From Mycobacterium sp. EPa45 (GTDB taxonomy: Bacteria; Actinomycetota; Actinomycetes; Mycobacteriales; Mycobacteriaceae), in contig NZ_CP011773.1 of assembly GCF_001021385.1 (NCBI RefSeq), forward strand, positions 1,488,001 through 1,552,000: DNA of 64,000 nucleotides. Reading direction: 5' to 3'. This document shows, piece by piece, positions 27,472-34,701 of this stretch. Both the position numbers and the translations under genes were made by a program. Every line of letters starts with the position of its first letter. Within the stretch, counting starts at the first letter, position 1. The notes under the pieces are model-generated. The model had not been told where the DNA came from, made no database searches, and saw nothing but the letters and a program-made list of their open reading frames with translations.

Positions 27472-27882
27472 TCACTCAGTCGGTGTGGTCCACACCTTGT
27501 CGATGCTGATCCGCAGCCGCAGGTTGAAGCTGCCCATCGATGCTGTGAGGCCGAATTGATCTGACAGAGCACCATATTTCGCCCAGTACGGGGCGTCGTC
27601 GCGGGGATCGGCGTCCTCGCTGTCGACGGTAGCCGGGCCGCCGACGACAATGATGCCGCCACCGTTGCCGTCGGAATCCAGATTCAGGCTCACGCGCGGA
27701 TGCGCGTCGATGTGGCGCACCTTGGCCGCGCTCGGCATCGTGTAGACGAGGACATCGGTGCCGTCGAAGAAGAACCACACCAGCTTGGGCACCGGCTGGC
27801 CGGATTTGGCCACCGTTGTCAGCCAGCCGTACTTGTCGTGGGTGAGCCGATCGACCACCTCTGAAGTCAGTTCAGTTGCCAT
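27472..27882 (-). CDS. PPOX-class / F420-dependent oxidoreductase-like protein
   Basis: The 136-residue protein has the split-barrel flavin/deazaflavin fold of the PPOX family: YGWLTTVAKSGQPVPKLVWFFFDG at the N-terminus, KVRHIDAHPRVSLNLDSDG in the middle, and the C-terminal LRLRISIDKVWT strand. Members use F420, FMN or haem; which applies here cannot be told. It resembles Rv3369 by position. It is divergent from the nitroreductase gene with only 23 nt between start codons, and a TACATT hexamer lies 7 nt upstream of its ATG, so it is probably leaderless. Confidence 0.87.
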   Translation of the reverse strand: MATELTSEVVDRLTHDKYGWLTTVAKSGQPVPKLVWFFFDGTDVLVYTMPSAAKVRHIDAHPRVSLNLDSDGNGGGIIVVGGPATVDSEDADPRDDAPYWAKYGALSDQFGLTASMGSFNLRLRISIDKVWTTPTE

Positions 27883-27889
27883 AACGCCG

Positions 27890-27895
27890 AATGTA
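27890..27895 (-). promoter_or_regulatory. -10 element of the PPOX gene (leaderless)
   Basis: TACATT on the minus strand, 7 nt before the ATG at 27882. It shares two base pairs with the -10 of the divergent nitroreductase gene. Confidence 0.5.
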
Positions 27896-27899
27896 GTCT
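27894..27899 (+). promoter_or_regulatory. -10 element of the nitroreductase gene (leaderless)
   Basis: TAGTCT, 6 nt before the ATG at 27906, overlapping the -10 of the divergent PPOX gene by two bases. Confidence 0.5.
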
Positions 27900-27905
27900 C
27901 AGCTC

Positions 27906-28547
27906 ATGACACTCGATCTGACCGTTGATGAACTTCTGACTTCCACCCGATCGGTGCGCAAGCGGCTCGACTTCGACCGGCCCGTGCCGCGCGAGGTGCT
28001 GATGGAGTGTCTGGATCTGGCCCTGCAGGCGCCGACAGGCTCCAATGCCCAAGGCTGGCAGTGGGTCTTCGTCGAGGACCCCGCCAAGAAGAAGGCGCTG
28101 GCCGATATCTACCGGGCCACCGGCACGCCCTACCTCGACATGCCCGCGCCGGTCCGCGGCGACATGCGCGATGCACAGATGGACTCGGTGCTCAGCTCGG
28201 CCAAGTACCTCAATGAGAACCTCGAGAAGGCTCCGGTGTTCCTGATCCCGTGCCTGGAAGGCCGCCCGGACGGCGCCCCCGCCGGCATGCAGGCGTCCTA
28301 CTGGGGTTCCCTCATCCCCGCCGTCTGGAGTTTCATGCTGGCCCTGCGGTCGCGGGGGCTGGGCTCGGCGTACACGACGCTGCACCTGATCGGGGACGGC
28401 GAAAAGCAGGCCGCCGAACTGCTCGGCATCCCGTTCGACCGGTACACCCAGGGCGGCCTCTGGCCCATCGCTTACACCAAGGGCACCGACTTCAAGAAGG
28501 CCAAGCGGCTGCCGGCCGAGGAGCTCACCCACTGGGACACCTGGTGA
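27906..28547 (+). CDS. Nitroreductase family protein
   Basis: The 213-residue protein is an FMN-dependent nitroreductase: STRSVRKRLDF near the N-terminus (FMN phosphate contact), LQAPTGSNAQGWQW (residues 39-52), and the C-terminal LGIPFDRYTQGGLWPIAYTKG segment. It likely reduces nitro compounds, quinones or another flavin-accessible substrate with NAD(P)H. It matches Rv3368c in the M. tuberculosis order (dnaE2 - Rv3369 - Rv3368c). It is convergent with trmL, 1 nt apart. The natural substrate is unknown. Confidence 0.92.
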   Translation: MTLDLTVDELLTSTRSVRKRLDFDRPVPREVLMECLDLALQAPTGSNAQGWQWVFVEDPAKKKALADIYRATGTPYLDMPAPVRGDMRDAQMDSVLSSAKYLNENLEKAPVFLIPCLEGRPDGAPAGMQASYWGSLIPAVWSFMLALRSRGLGSAYTTLHLIGDGEKQAAELLGIPFDRYTQGGLWPIAYTKGTDFKKAKRLPAEELTHWDTW

Positions 28548-28548
28548 G

Positions 28549-29013
28549 CTAGATCCCACCTTCGAAGCCGTGCTGGCGCCACGCTTCGTAGGCCACCACC
28601 GCGGCGGCGTTCGACAGATTCAGCGACCGCCGGCCCGCCAGCATCGGGATCCGCACCTGTTGGGTGATGTGCGGGTCGGCGAGCGTCGCCGCATCCAAAC
28701 CCGTCGGCTCCGGTCCGAACAGCATGACGTCGCCCGGCTCGTAGGCGATATCGAACGACGACCGCGTGGCATGCGCGGTGAACGCGTATACCCGCGCGCC
28801 GGCCACCGCGGCCCACGCCTGCTCCAGGTTGGCGTGAACCGTCACCGACGCCAGGTCGTGATAGTCCAGGCCGGCCCGGCGGAGCTTCGGTTCGGAAAGG
28901 TCGAACCCCAACGGCTCCACCAGATGCAATTCACATCCGGTCGCCGCGACCATGCGGATGGCATTACCGGTGTTCGGTGCGATCCGCGGCGAATAGAACA
29001 TCAGCCTGAACAC
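28549..29013 (-). CDS. trmL: tRNA (cytidine(34)-2'-O)-methyltransferase, SpoU/TrmL type
   Basis: The 154-residue protein is a SPOUT methyltransferase. It has SPRIAPNTGNAIRM (motif 1), a central LFGPEPTGL and the C-terminal knot segment IPMLAGRRSLNLSNAAAVVAYEAWRQ (motifs 2-3) that binds S-adenosylmethionine. TrmL methylates the wobble ribose of tRNA-Leu. The GTG at 29013 is chosen over a longer frame because GGAGGG lies about 5 nt upstream and the family starts there (VFRLMFYSPR). It is divergent from the methyltransferase gene (32 nt). It matches Rv3366 (spoU). Confidence 0.92.
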   Translation of the reverse strand: MFRLMFYSPRIAPNTGNAIRMVAATGCELHLVEPLGFDLSEPKLRRAGLDYHDLASVTVHANLEQAWAAVAGARVYAFTAHATRSSFDIAYEPGDVMLFGPEPTGLDAATLADPHITQQVRIPMLAGRRSLNLSNAAAVVAYEAWRQHGFEGGI

Positions 29014-29033
29014 GACCACCCTCCGGTCACGCG

Positions 29034-29039
29034 GATAAT
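29034..29039 (+). promoter_or_regulatory. Possible -10 of the methyltransferase gene
   Basis: GATAAT keeps the key A2 and T6 bases of the -10 consensus and lies 6 nt before the ATG at 29046, so a leaderless transcript is possible. Confidence 0.4.
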
Positions 29040-29045
29040 GGCGGC

Positions 29046-29651
29046 ATGGTCGAGACCAGTCTTTGGATGCAGAAAGTCGCGGCTGATCCGGGACATTCGC
29101 GTTGGTACATCGAGCGTTTCCGCGCGATGGAGCGCGCCGGTGACGACGTGGTCGGCGAAGCCCGGTTCGTCGACGCACTGGCGCGTCGAGGCTCCCATAT
29201 TCTCGACGCCGGCTGTGGCTCCGGCCGGGTAGGCGGCTACCTGGCCGGCGTCGGTCACCGGGTGGTCGGGGTCGACGTCGATCCAGCACTCGTCGAGGCG
29301 GCCGAACACGATCATCCCGGCCCGCGCTGGCTCGTTGGTGACCTCGCCGAATTGGACCTGCCTGCGCGCGGCATCGCCGAGCAGTTCGACATCATCGTGT
29401 CGGCGGGCAACGTGATGACGTTCCTCGCGCCGAGCACCCGGGTGCAGGTGCTGTCGCGACTGCGTGCTCACCTCAAGGCTGGCGGGCGTGCGGTCATCGG
29501 CTTCGGCGCCGGGCGCGAGTACTCCTACAGCCAGTTCCTGGACGACGCCGTCGAAGCCGGGTTCGCCGTCGATCTGCTGCTGTCCACCTGGGATGTGCGG
29601 CCGTTTACCGATGACTCCGACTTTCTCGTCGCGCTGCTCAAGCCAGCTTAG
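29046..29651 (+). CDS. Class I SAM-dependent methyltransferase
   Basis: The 201-residue protein has a Rossmann-type methyltransferase fold. Motif I is ILDAGCGSGRVGGYL (about residues 52-66), the acidic end of strand 2 is GVDVDPALVE, motif III-like WLVGDLAELD follows, and IIVSAGNVMTFL is the strand 4 region. The substrate is unknown; small-molecule methyltransferases and tellurite-resistance-like methylases look similar. It stands alone between trmL and the mfp operon. Confidence 0.85.
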   Translation: MVETSLWMQKVAADPGHSRWYIERFRAMERAGDDVVGEARFVDALARRGSHILDAGCGSGRVGGYLAGVGHRVVGVDVDPALVEAAEHDHPGPRWLVGDLAELDLPARGIAEQFDIIVSAGNVMTFLAPSTRVQVLSRLRAHLKAGGRAVIGFGAGREYSYSQFLDDAVEAGFAVDLLLSTWDVRPFTDDSDFLVALLKPA

Positions 29652-29861
29652 GCAATTCGTGTGAGTTGATGATCTCAGTTGTGCCGCAGCGCAATTTGCT
29701 CGGCACCCCGCAACGTGAATTGACCGGGGGTCACCGGTATCTCTCTGTTCAGTAACGACTCTGGAGATGCTGGGCATTGGCTGTCATACTCGACGAATTG
29801 CCAGGGGTTATGCGCAGCTCCGTTGTGGGCAACACGGGCAGCGATGACCAGGAAGTCACCG

Positions 29862-32441
29862 ATGATTCAGACTCAACAGCCAACAACCGTGCCGCCGAAG
29901 CGGCCGTCGCGGTGGTCGCTGGGCAACTGGCCCGTGCGGGGCAAAGTGTTTGCGATCGTGGCCGTTCCGCTGGCGCTGGCGCTCGCCTTTGCCGGCGCCC
30001 GCATCTGGGATGGCGTGAATTCGGCGCGGGATCTGCAGGTCGCCGCCGATCGCGTCCAGATGATCCCGGTGATCGAGAGCTACGTCGGTGCGCTGCAGGG
30101 CGTGCTTCTGGCGTACTCGTCGAACGGGGACACCCAATCGGCGGCAAACACATTCGACAAGAACAAGGCCGCACTACAGAACAAGCTGAACAGCACCGAC
30201 GTCGCACCCGACGTCCGGACCGGCGTGACCAACCTGCTCACCGGTGGCCAACAGCTGGTGGGCGCGGTGTCGGCCAACACCATCGGGCTGCGTGACCGGA
30301 TCACCGGCTACGCGCCGATCCTGCTGACCGCCGAGGACGCCATCAACGGATCGGTGCGCCTGGACGACGAAAAACTGCTCGCTCAGACCCAGGGCCTGAG
30401 CCGTGCGGTCGGCGCTCGCGGACAGATGTTCATGCAGGAGCTGCTCGTCGAACAGGGCGGCGACCTGCCCGAGCCGGAGCTGCGCACGTCGATGATCACG
30501 CTGGCCGGCACGGAACCCTCGACGTTGTTCGGAATGAGCCAGGTGCTCGGCGTCGGCTCTCCGGAGGCCAAGACGCTGCAGAGCCAGATGGTCGGCCGGA
30601 TGGGCATCATGTCCAGCCCTGACGCCACCCTGGCCGGCAATGCCGACCTGCGTCAGTCGCTGCAGGCCACCGACGCCATCGCGGAGAAGGTCGTCGCGAG
30701 CACCACCGATGAGGTCACCTCGTCGGTGCAGCAGATGGCGACCGACCGCAGGCACGCCGTCATCCGCGACGCCCTGCTGGTGCTGGCCGCGTTCATCGCG
30801 GCGCTGGTCGTGGTGTACCTGGTCGCGCGGTCCCTGGTCCGTCCGCTGCGCATTCTGCGCGACAGCGCGTTGCGCGTCGCGCACACCGATCTGGAGCAGG
30901 GCATCGCCCGGGTCCGGGCCGGCGACGAGCGTGAACCCGAGCCGCTGCCGGTCTACACCACCGAGGAGGTCGGCCAGGTCGCCCATGCGGTCGACGAGCT
31001 GCACACCCAGGCACTGCTGCTGGCCGGTGACGAGGCCCGGCTGCGGCTGGTGATCAACGAGATGTTCGAGACGATGTCGCGCCGCAATCGCTCGCTGGTC
31101 GACCAGCAGCTCTCGCTCATCGACCGGCTGGAACGCAATGAGAAGGATCCCGAGCGGCTCGACAACCTCTTCCGGCTCGATCACCTGGCCACCCGGATGC
31201 GCCGCATCGGCTCCAACCTGCTGGTGCTGGCGGGTGCGCAGGTGTCCCGCGACCACCGCGAGTCCTTGCCGTTGGCCAATGCCGTCAACGCCGCGGTCTC
31301 CGAAGTCGAGGACTACAAGCGGGTGGAGGTCGGCGAGGTGCCAGACTCGGCCCTGATCGGGCGCGTCTCCGCCGACGCGGTACACATGCTCGCCGAATTG
31401 ATCGACAACGCACTGCGCTATTCACCGCCGATCTCGCCGGTGCGTGTCAGCGCGGGGCACACCAGTAACGCCGGGGTACTGATCGAGGTGCACGACGACG
31501 GCATCGGCATGACCGACAGCGACCTGCGGATCGCCAACATGCGGCTGCACGCCGGCGGCGAGGTCAGCCAGGACAACACCCGGCACATGGGCCTGTTCGT
31601 GGTTGGCCGGCTGGCGCACATGCACGGCATGGAGGTGCGGCTGCGCAACGCCGTCGAGGGGGAGCCGTCGTCGGGGACCACCGCCGAGCTCTACATCCCG
31701 GCCAAACTGCTCGAGCACGGCGAGGCGATCGGGGACGACGCCCGCCGCTACGACGCGCCGACTGAACCAGCTGTCGAGGAAGACGCGCCCGCCGCGCCGT
31801 TCCCGGCGGTGGTCGAGCCCGGCGTCGTCGACTCGAGCGGCCTACCGCGACGCTCACCGGGTTCCAGCGGGATCACCGGCGCGCCAACGCCACAACCGAA
31901 GCCCGAGCCCGAACCCGAGCCGCAGCCCTCACTGTGGTTCGCCGACGCGGGATCCGTTGCCGAGAACGAGCACGCCTCGGACACCTCGCGCTTCTTCACC
32001 GCGCGTGCCCGCGCCGAGGAGGCGCGCGAGGAGCACCTCGACATCAGCGACATGGATGTGCTGGCCGCCGACCTGTCGGCACCCGATTTCGAGGACACCG
32101 ACACCGACTTCATCTACCAGAAAATGCTCAACGAGCTGATGGTCGACCCGCACACCATCGCGGTGCCTCAGGATTGGAAGTCGGTGTGGGACAACGGCTG
32201 GGAGACCGCAGCCGAGGTGGACAACGTGCCGGTGCAGGACCACACCGAACACGGCCTGCCGGTGCGCGATCCCGGCGCCCGGCTGGTGCCCGGCGCCGCG
32301 GAGCCGGTCTCGGCACCTGCTCTCCCGCAACGTGATCCCGACGCGGTCCGGTCCTCGTTCAGCAGCCACTTCGGTGGCGTGCGGGCCGCGCGTTCCGACC
32401 TCCAGGCCGGGTCCGCAGAGAACGGAAAAGACCACACATGA
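29862..32441 (+). CDS. mfpE: Sensor histidine-kinase-like protein of the mfp conservon (MfpE)
   Basis: The product has about 859 residues: a transmembrane helix (about 19-39), an extracellular NIT-type nitrate/nitrite-sensing domain (about 45-290), a second helix (about 305-325, [18 protein letters not shown]), a HAMP region, a dimerisation helix with [12 protein letters not shown], and a HATPase domain with [12 protein letters not shown] and DDGIGM. The last 230 residues are acidic and Pro-rich. It heads a conservon of kinase, roadblock, DUF742 and GTPase genes, overlapping the next gene by 4 nt. The ATG at 29862 has AGGAAG 6 nt upstream; starts at 29823 or 29844 are alternatives. It resembles Rv3365c. 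Its ligand is unknown. Confidence 0.87.
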   Translation: MIQTQQPTTVPPKRPSRWSLGNWPVRGKVFAIVAVPLALALAFAGARIWDGVNSARDLQVAADRVQMIPVIESYVGALQGVLLAYSSNGDTQSAANTFDKNKAALQNKLNSTDVAPDVRTGVTNLLTGGQQLVGAVSANTIGLRDRITGYAPILLTAEDAINGSVRLDDEKLLAQTQGLSRAVGARGQMFMQELLVEQGGDLPEPELRTSMITLAGTEPSTLFGMSQVLGVGSPEAKTLQSQMVGRMGIMSSPDATLAGNADLRQSLQATDAIAEKVVASTTDEVTSSVQQMATDRRHAVIRDALLVLAAFIAALVVVYLVARSLVRPLRILRDSALRVAHTDLEQGIARVRAGDEREPEPLPVYTTEEVGQVAHAVDELHTQALLLAGDEARLRLVINEMFETMSRRNRSLVDQQLSLIDRLERNEKDPERLDNLFRLDHLATRMRRIGSNLLVLAGAQVSRDHRESLPLANAVNAAVSEVEDYKRVEVGEVPDSALIGRVSADAVHMLAELIDNALRYSPPISPVRVSAGHTSNAGVLIEVHDDGIGMTDSDLRIANMRLHAGGEVSQDNTRHMGLFVVGRLAHMHGMEVRLRNAVEGEPSSGTTAELYIPAKLLEHGEAIGDDARRYDAPTEPAVEEDAPAAPFPAVVEPGVVDSSGLPRRSPGSSGITGAPTPQPKPEPEPEPQPSLWFADAGSVAENEHASDTSRFFTARARAEEAREEHLDISDMDVLAADLSAPDFEDTDTDFIYQKMLNELMVDPHTIAVPQDWKSVWDNGWETAAEVDNVPVQDHTEHGLPVRDPGARLVPGAAEPVSAPALPQRDPDAVRSSFSSHFGGVRAARSDLQAGSAENGKDHT

Positions 32442-32851
32442 CCTTGCCCCAGCGGCCACAGAACAATTCACTCGACTGGCTGGTTTCCAACTTCGCCCGT
32501 GAGGTGCCCGGTGTCTCACACGCGGTGCTGGTGTCGGTCGACGGGCTGCTGATCGCGGCCAGCGAGCAACTGCCGCGGGAACGCGCCGAGCAGCTCGCCG
32601 CGGTGACGTCCGGCCTGGCCAGCCTGGCCGCCGGGGCCGCGCAGCTCTTCGAGGCGGGCCAGGTCCTGCAATCGGTGGTCGAGATGGCCGGCGGCTTCCT
32701 GCTGGTCATGCGGGTGGGCGACGGATCTCACCTGGCCACACTGGCCGCTCCGAACTGTGACATCGGCCAAATCGGTTACGAGATGGCGGTTTTGGTTGAA
32801 CGAGTGGGCAATGTCGTCTCGTCGTCACGGCGGGCCGCGCAACCGTCGTGA
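32438..32851 (+). CDS. mfpD: Roadblock/LC7 domain protein (MfpD)
   Basis: The 137-residue protein has the roadblock/LC7 fold: [31 protein letters not shown], then [14 protein letters not shown] and [17 protein letters not shown]. In bacterial conservons such proteins act as partners or activators for the small GTPase encoded two genes later. It overlaps mfpE by ATGA and mfpC by GTGA, so the three are translationally coupled. It resembles Rv3364c. Confidence 0.92.
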   Translation: MTLPQRPQNNSLDWLVSNFAREVPGVSHAVLVSVDGLLIAASEQLPRERAEQLAAVTSGLASLAAGAAQLFEAGQVLQSVVEMAGGFLLVMRVGDGSHLATLAAPNCDIGQIGYEMAVLVERVGNVVSSSRRAAQPS

Positions 32852-33204
32852 CCGGTGATGCCGAGGCGAACCTGGTGCGCCCCTACACGCTGACCGCGGG
32901 ACGCACCGACACCTCCGTCGAACTCCCGATCGAGGCGCCGATCACCACGATGCCGTCGGCGGAAGAGCAGCACTGGCCGTCGGGTGACATGCGCGGGCGC
33001 ATCTGCGAGCTGTGCGTCGACCGCCCATCTGTGGCCGAAATCTCAGCGCTATTGGATCTTCCGCTCGGCGTCGCGCGCGTCCTCGTCGGTGACCTGGTGA
33101 CGGCGGGTTATCTTCGGGTAGAGACCACTTTGACCGACCGCTCGACATCGGACGAGCGCCGCAGCCTGATAGGAAGGACCCTTCGTGGCCTACGAGCCCT
33201 CTGA
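32848..33204 (+). CDS. mfpC: DUF742 protein (MfpC)
   Basis: The 118-residue protein has a DUF742 winged-helix-like domain: [12 protein letters not shown] near the start, [39 protein letters not shown] in the middle. DUF742 proteins are constant members of actinobacterial conservons. The exact function is not known; a DNA- or partner-binding adaptor is assumed. It begins with GTG overlapping mfpD and overlaps mfpB by 20 nt. Confidence 0.92.
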   Translation: MTGDAEANLVRPYTLTAGRTDTSVELPIEAPITTMPSAEEQHWPSGDMRGRICELCVDRPSVAEISALLDLPLGVARVLVGDLVTAGYLRVETTLTDRSTSDERRSLIGRTLRGLRAL

Positions 33205-33757
33205 GGGGCGATCATCCGCGTCGACGAAGATCGTCGTCGCAGGTGGGTTCGGCGCAGGCAAGACCACATTCGTCGGGGCGGTGTCGGAGATCATGCCGTT
33301 GCGCACCGAGGCGATGGTGACCGACACCTCCGCCTCGGTGGACGCGCTGGACGCCACCCCGGGCAAGTCGACGACGACGGTGGCCATGGACTTCGGCCGT
33401 ATCACCCTCGACCAGGACCTGGTGCTCTACCTGTTCGGCACACCGGGCCAGCGCCGGTTCTGGTTCATGTGGGACGACCTGGTGCGCGGCGCGATCGGGG
33501 CGATCATCCTGGTCGATGTGCGCCGCCTGCAGGACAGCTTCGCCGCCGTCGACTTCTTCGAGCACCGAAAGATGCCGTTCCTGATCGCAGTCAACGAATT
33601 CGACGGTGCACCAAGGTATCCCACTGATGAAGTGCGCCGGGCGCTGACCTTGCCGGAGACCACTCCGGTGGTGACCGTCGATGCCAGAGACCGCAAGTCG
33701 GCGACCGATGCGCTGATCGCGATCAGTGAGTACGCGCTGGCCGGCCTGGCCAGTTAG
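33185..33757 (+). CDS. mfpB: Ras-like small GTPase of the mfp conservon (MfpB)
   Basis: The 190-residue protein has the P-loop GGFGAGKTTFVG (about residues 19-30), a TTVAMDFG switch I region, LFGTPGQRRF (the DxxG-like switch II is TPGQ) and NEFD in the NKxD position, then VDARDRKS. It binds and hydrolyses GTP. In M. smegmatis MfpB is reported to work with MfpA in fluoroquinolone tolerance (from memory). It starts with GTG and overlaps mfpC; mfpA follows after 8 nt. It resembles Rv3362c. Confidence 0.93.
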   Translation: MAYEPSEGRSSASTKIVVAGGFGAGKTTFVGAVSEIMPLRTEAMVTDTSASVDALDATPGKSTTTVAMDFGRITLDQDLVLYLFGTPGQRRFWFMWDDLVRGAIGAIILVDVRRLQDSFAAVDFFEHRKMPFLIAVNEFDGAPRYPTDEVRRALTLPETTPVVTVDARDRKSATDALIAISEYALAGLAS

Positions 33758-33765
33758 AGCCGCCC

Positions 33766-34317
33766 GTGCAGCACTGGACCGACCGCGAATTCGTCGGCCA
33801 CGACTTTCGCGACGAGGATCTCTCCGGCCTGCACACCGAACAGGTGGTGTTCACCGAATGTGACTTCGGCGGCGCGAACCTGTCCGAGTCCATTCATCAG
33901 GGGTCGGCGTTCCGCAACTGCCGGTTTCTGCGAACCACTCTCTGGCACAGCACCTTCCGGAATTGCAGTATGCTCGGCTCGACGTTCGAAGACTGTCGCC
34001 TTCGCCCGATCGTCTGTGACGAGGTCGATTTCACGCTCGCGGTCCTCGGCGGCGCCGACCTGCGCGGGGTCGACCTGTCCGGATGCCGGTTGCGCGAAGC
34101 CGGCCTGGTGCAGGCCGATCTGCGCAAGGCGGTGCTGCGCGGCGCGGATCTGACCGGCGCGCGGACCAACGGCCTGCGGCTGGAGCAGGCCGACCTGCGG
34201 GGCGCACGCATCGACCCGACGCTGTGGACCACCGCGGCGTGCCGGGGGGCACGCATCGACATCGCGCAGGCGCTGGCGTTCGCGGCCGCGCACGGCCTCG
34301 ACGTCAGCGGCGGTTGA
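33766..34317 (+). CDS. mfpA: Pentapeptide-repeat DNA mimic MfpA, gyrase-interacting protein
   Basis: The 183-residue protein is built of pentapeptide repeats (A(D/N)LXX / F-centred), for example CDFGGANLSE, ADLRGVDLSG and ADLRKAVLRGADLTGA. It folds as a right-handed quadrilateral beta-helix that imitates B-form DNA, binds DNA gyrase and shields it from fluoroquinolones; this is established for M. tuberculosis and M. smegmatis MfpA, both 183-192 residues. The C-terminal helix (IAQALAFAAAHGLD) is the dimerisation part. It starts with GTG and is the last gene of the mfpEDCBA operon. Confidence 0.95.
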   Translation: MQHWTDREFVGHDFRDEDLSGLHTEQVVFTECDFGGANLSESIHQGSAFRNCRFLRTTLWHSTFRNCSMLGSTFEDCRLRPIVCDEVDFTLAVLGGADLRGVDLSGCRLREAGLVQADLRKAVLRGADLTGARTNGLRLEQADLRGARIDPTLWTTAACRGARIDIAQALAFAAAHGLDVSGG

Positions 34318-34697
34318 GCGCGCAGATGCGTCGATGTCGACGAGCGGGATCGCGGCATCGCCTGCGTTTGGTTTGCCAGGTGTGACGCTCCCCGTAAAGA
34401 CACGGCGACGCCACCGATTGTTCACCGATCAACCAATATGCCCCTGATTGCCCTCGTTGGTTCTGTTCGCCCGTCCCTTACTGCGACTCAATCCATTTGA
34501 TCTAGCGGACCATCTGCTGAAGGTAATTGTTCAGGACGTCAGCGATCCCACACCAACGGCACGATTATGTGATATAGCTCAGGCGAACATTTGCTGCATA
34601 GCTGTCGGAGGGGCGATGCGATGAGGGCTGACTCATTGCTGCAAGCGAGCGATGGCGCGCGAGGCAGCCTGATTCGCGTGGTGACCGGACCACGTCG
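34318..34697. other. Long AT-richer upstream region of the giant PGRS gene
   Basis: The 380-nt gap between mfpA and the giant gene is clearly richer in A/T than its surroundings, especially 34400-34600, so it probably contains the promoter region. It holds a direct repeat (34412-34429) and a 26-codon leader frame (34621-34701), both listed separately. No RNA gene was recognised. Confidence 0.5.
34412..34429. repeat. Direct repeat CACCGAT-N4-CACCGAT
   Basis: Two perfect 7-bp direct copies (34412-34418 and 34423-34429) with a 4-bp spacer give an 11-bp period. This is the geometry used by OmpR/PhoB-family response regulators, including mycobacterial PhoP, though the bases differ from the PhoP consensus TCACAGC. 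Confidence 0.45.
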
Positions 34698-34701
34698 ATG
34701 A
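34621..34701 (+). CDS. Possible 26-residue leader peptide coupled to the giant PGRS gene
   Basis: An ATG at 34621 has a strong GGAGGGG 7 nt upstream, better than anything before the giant gene. The frame encodes 26 residues (MRADSLLQASDGARGSLIRV...) and ends with a TGA that overlaps the ATG of the giant gene (ATGA at 34698-34701). It may be a leader that couples translation. Alternatives are chance, or a frame error that hides the true N-terminus of the giant protein. Confidence 0.4.
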   Translation: MRADSLLQASDGARGSLIRVVTGPRR

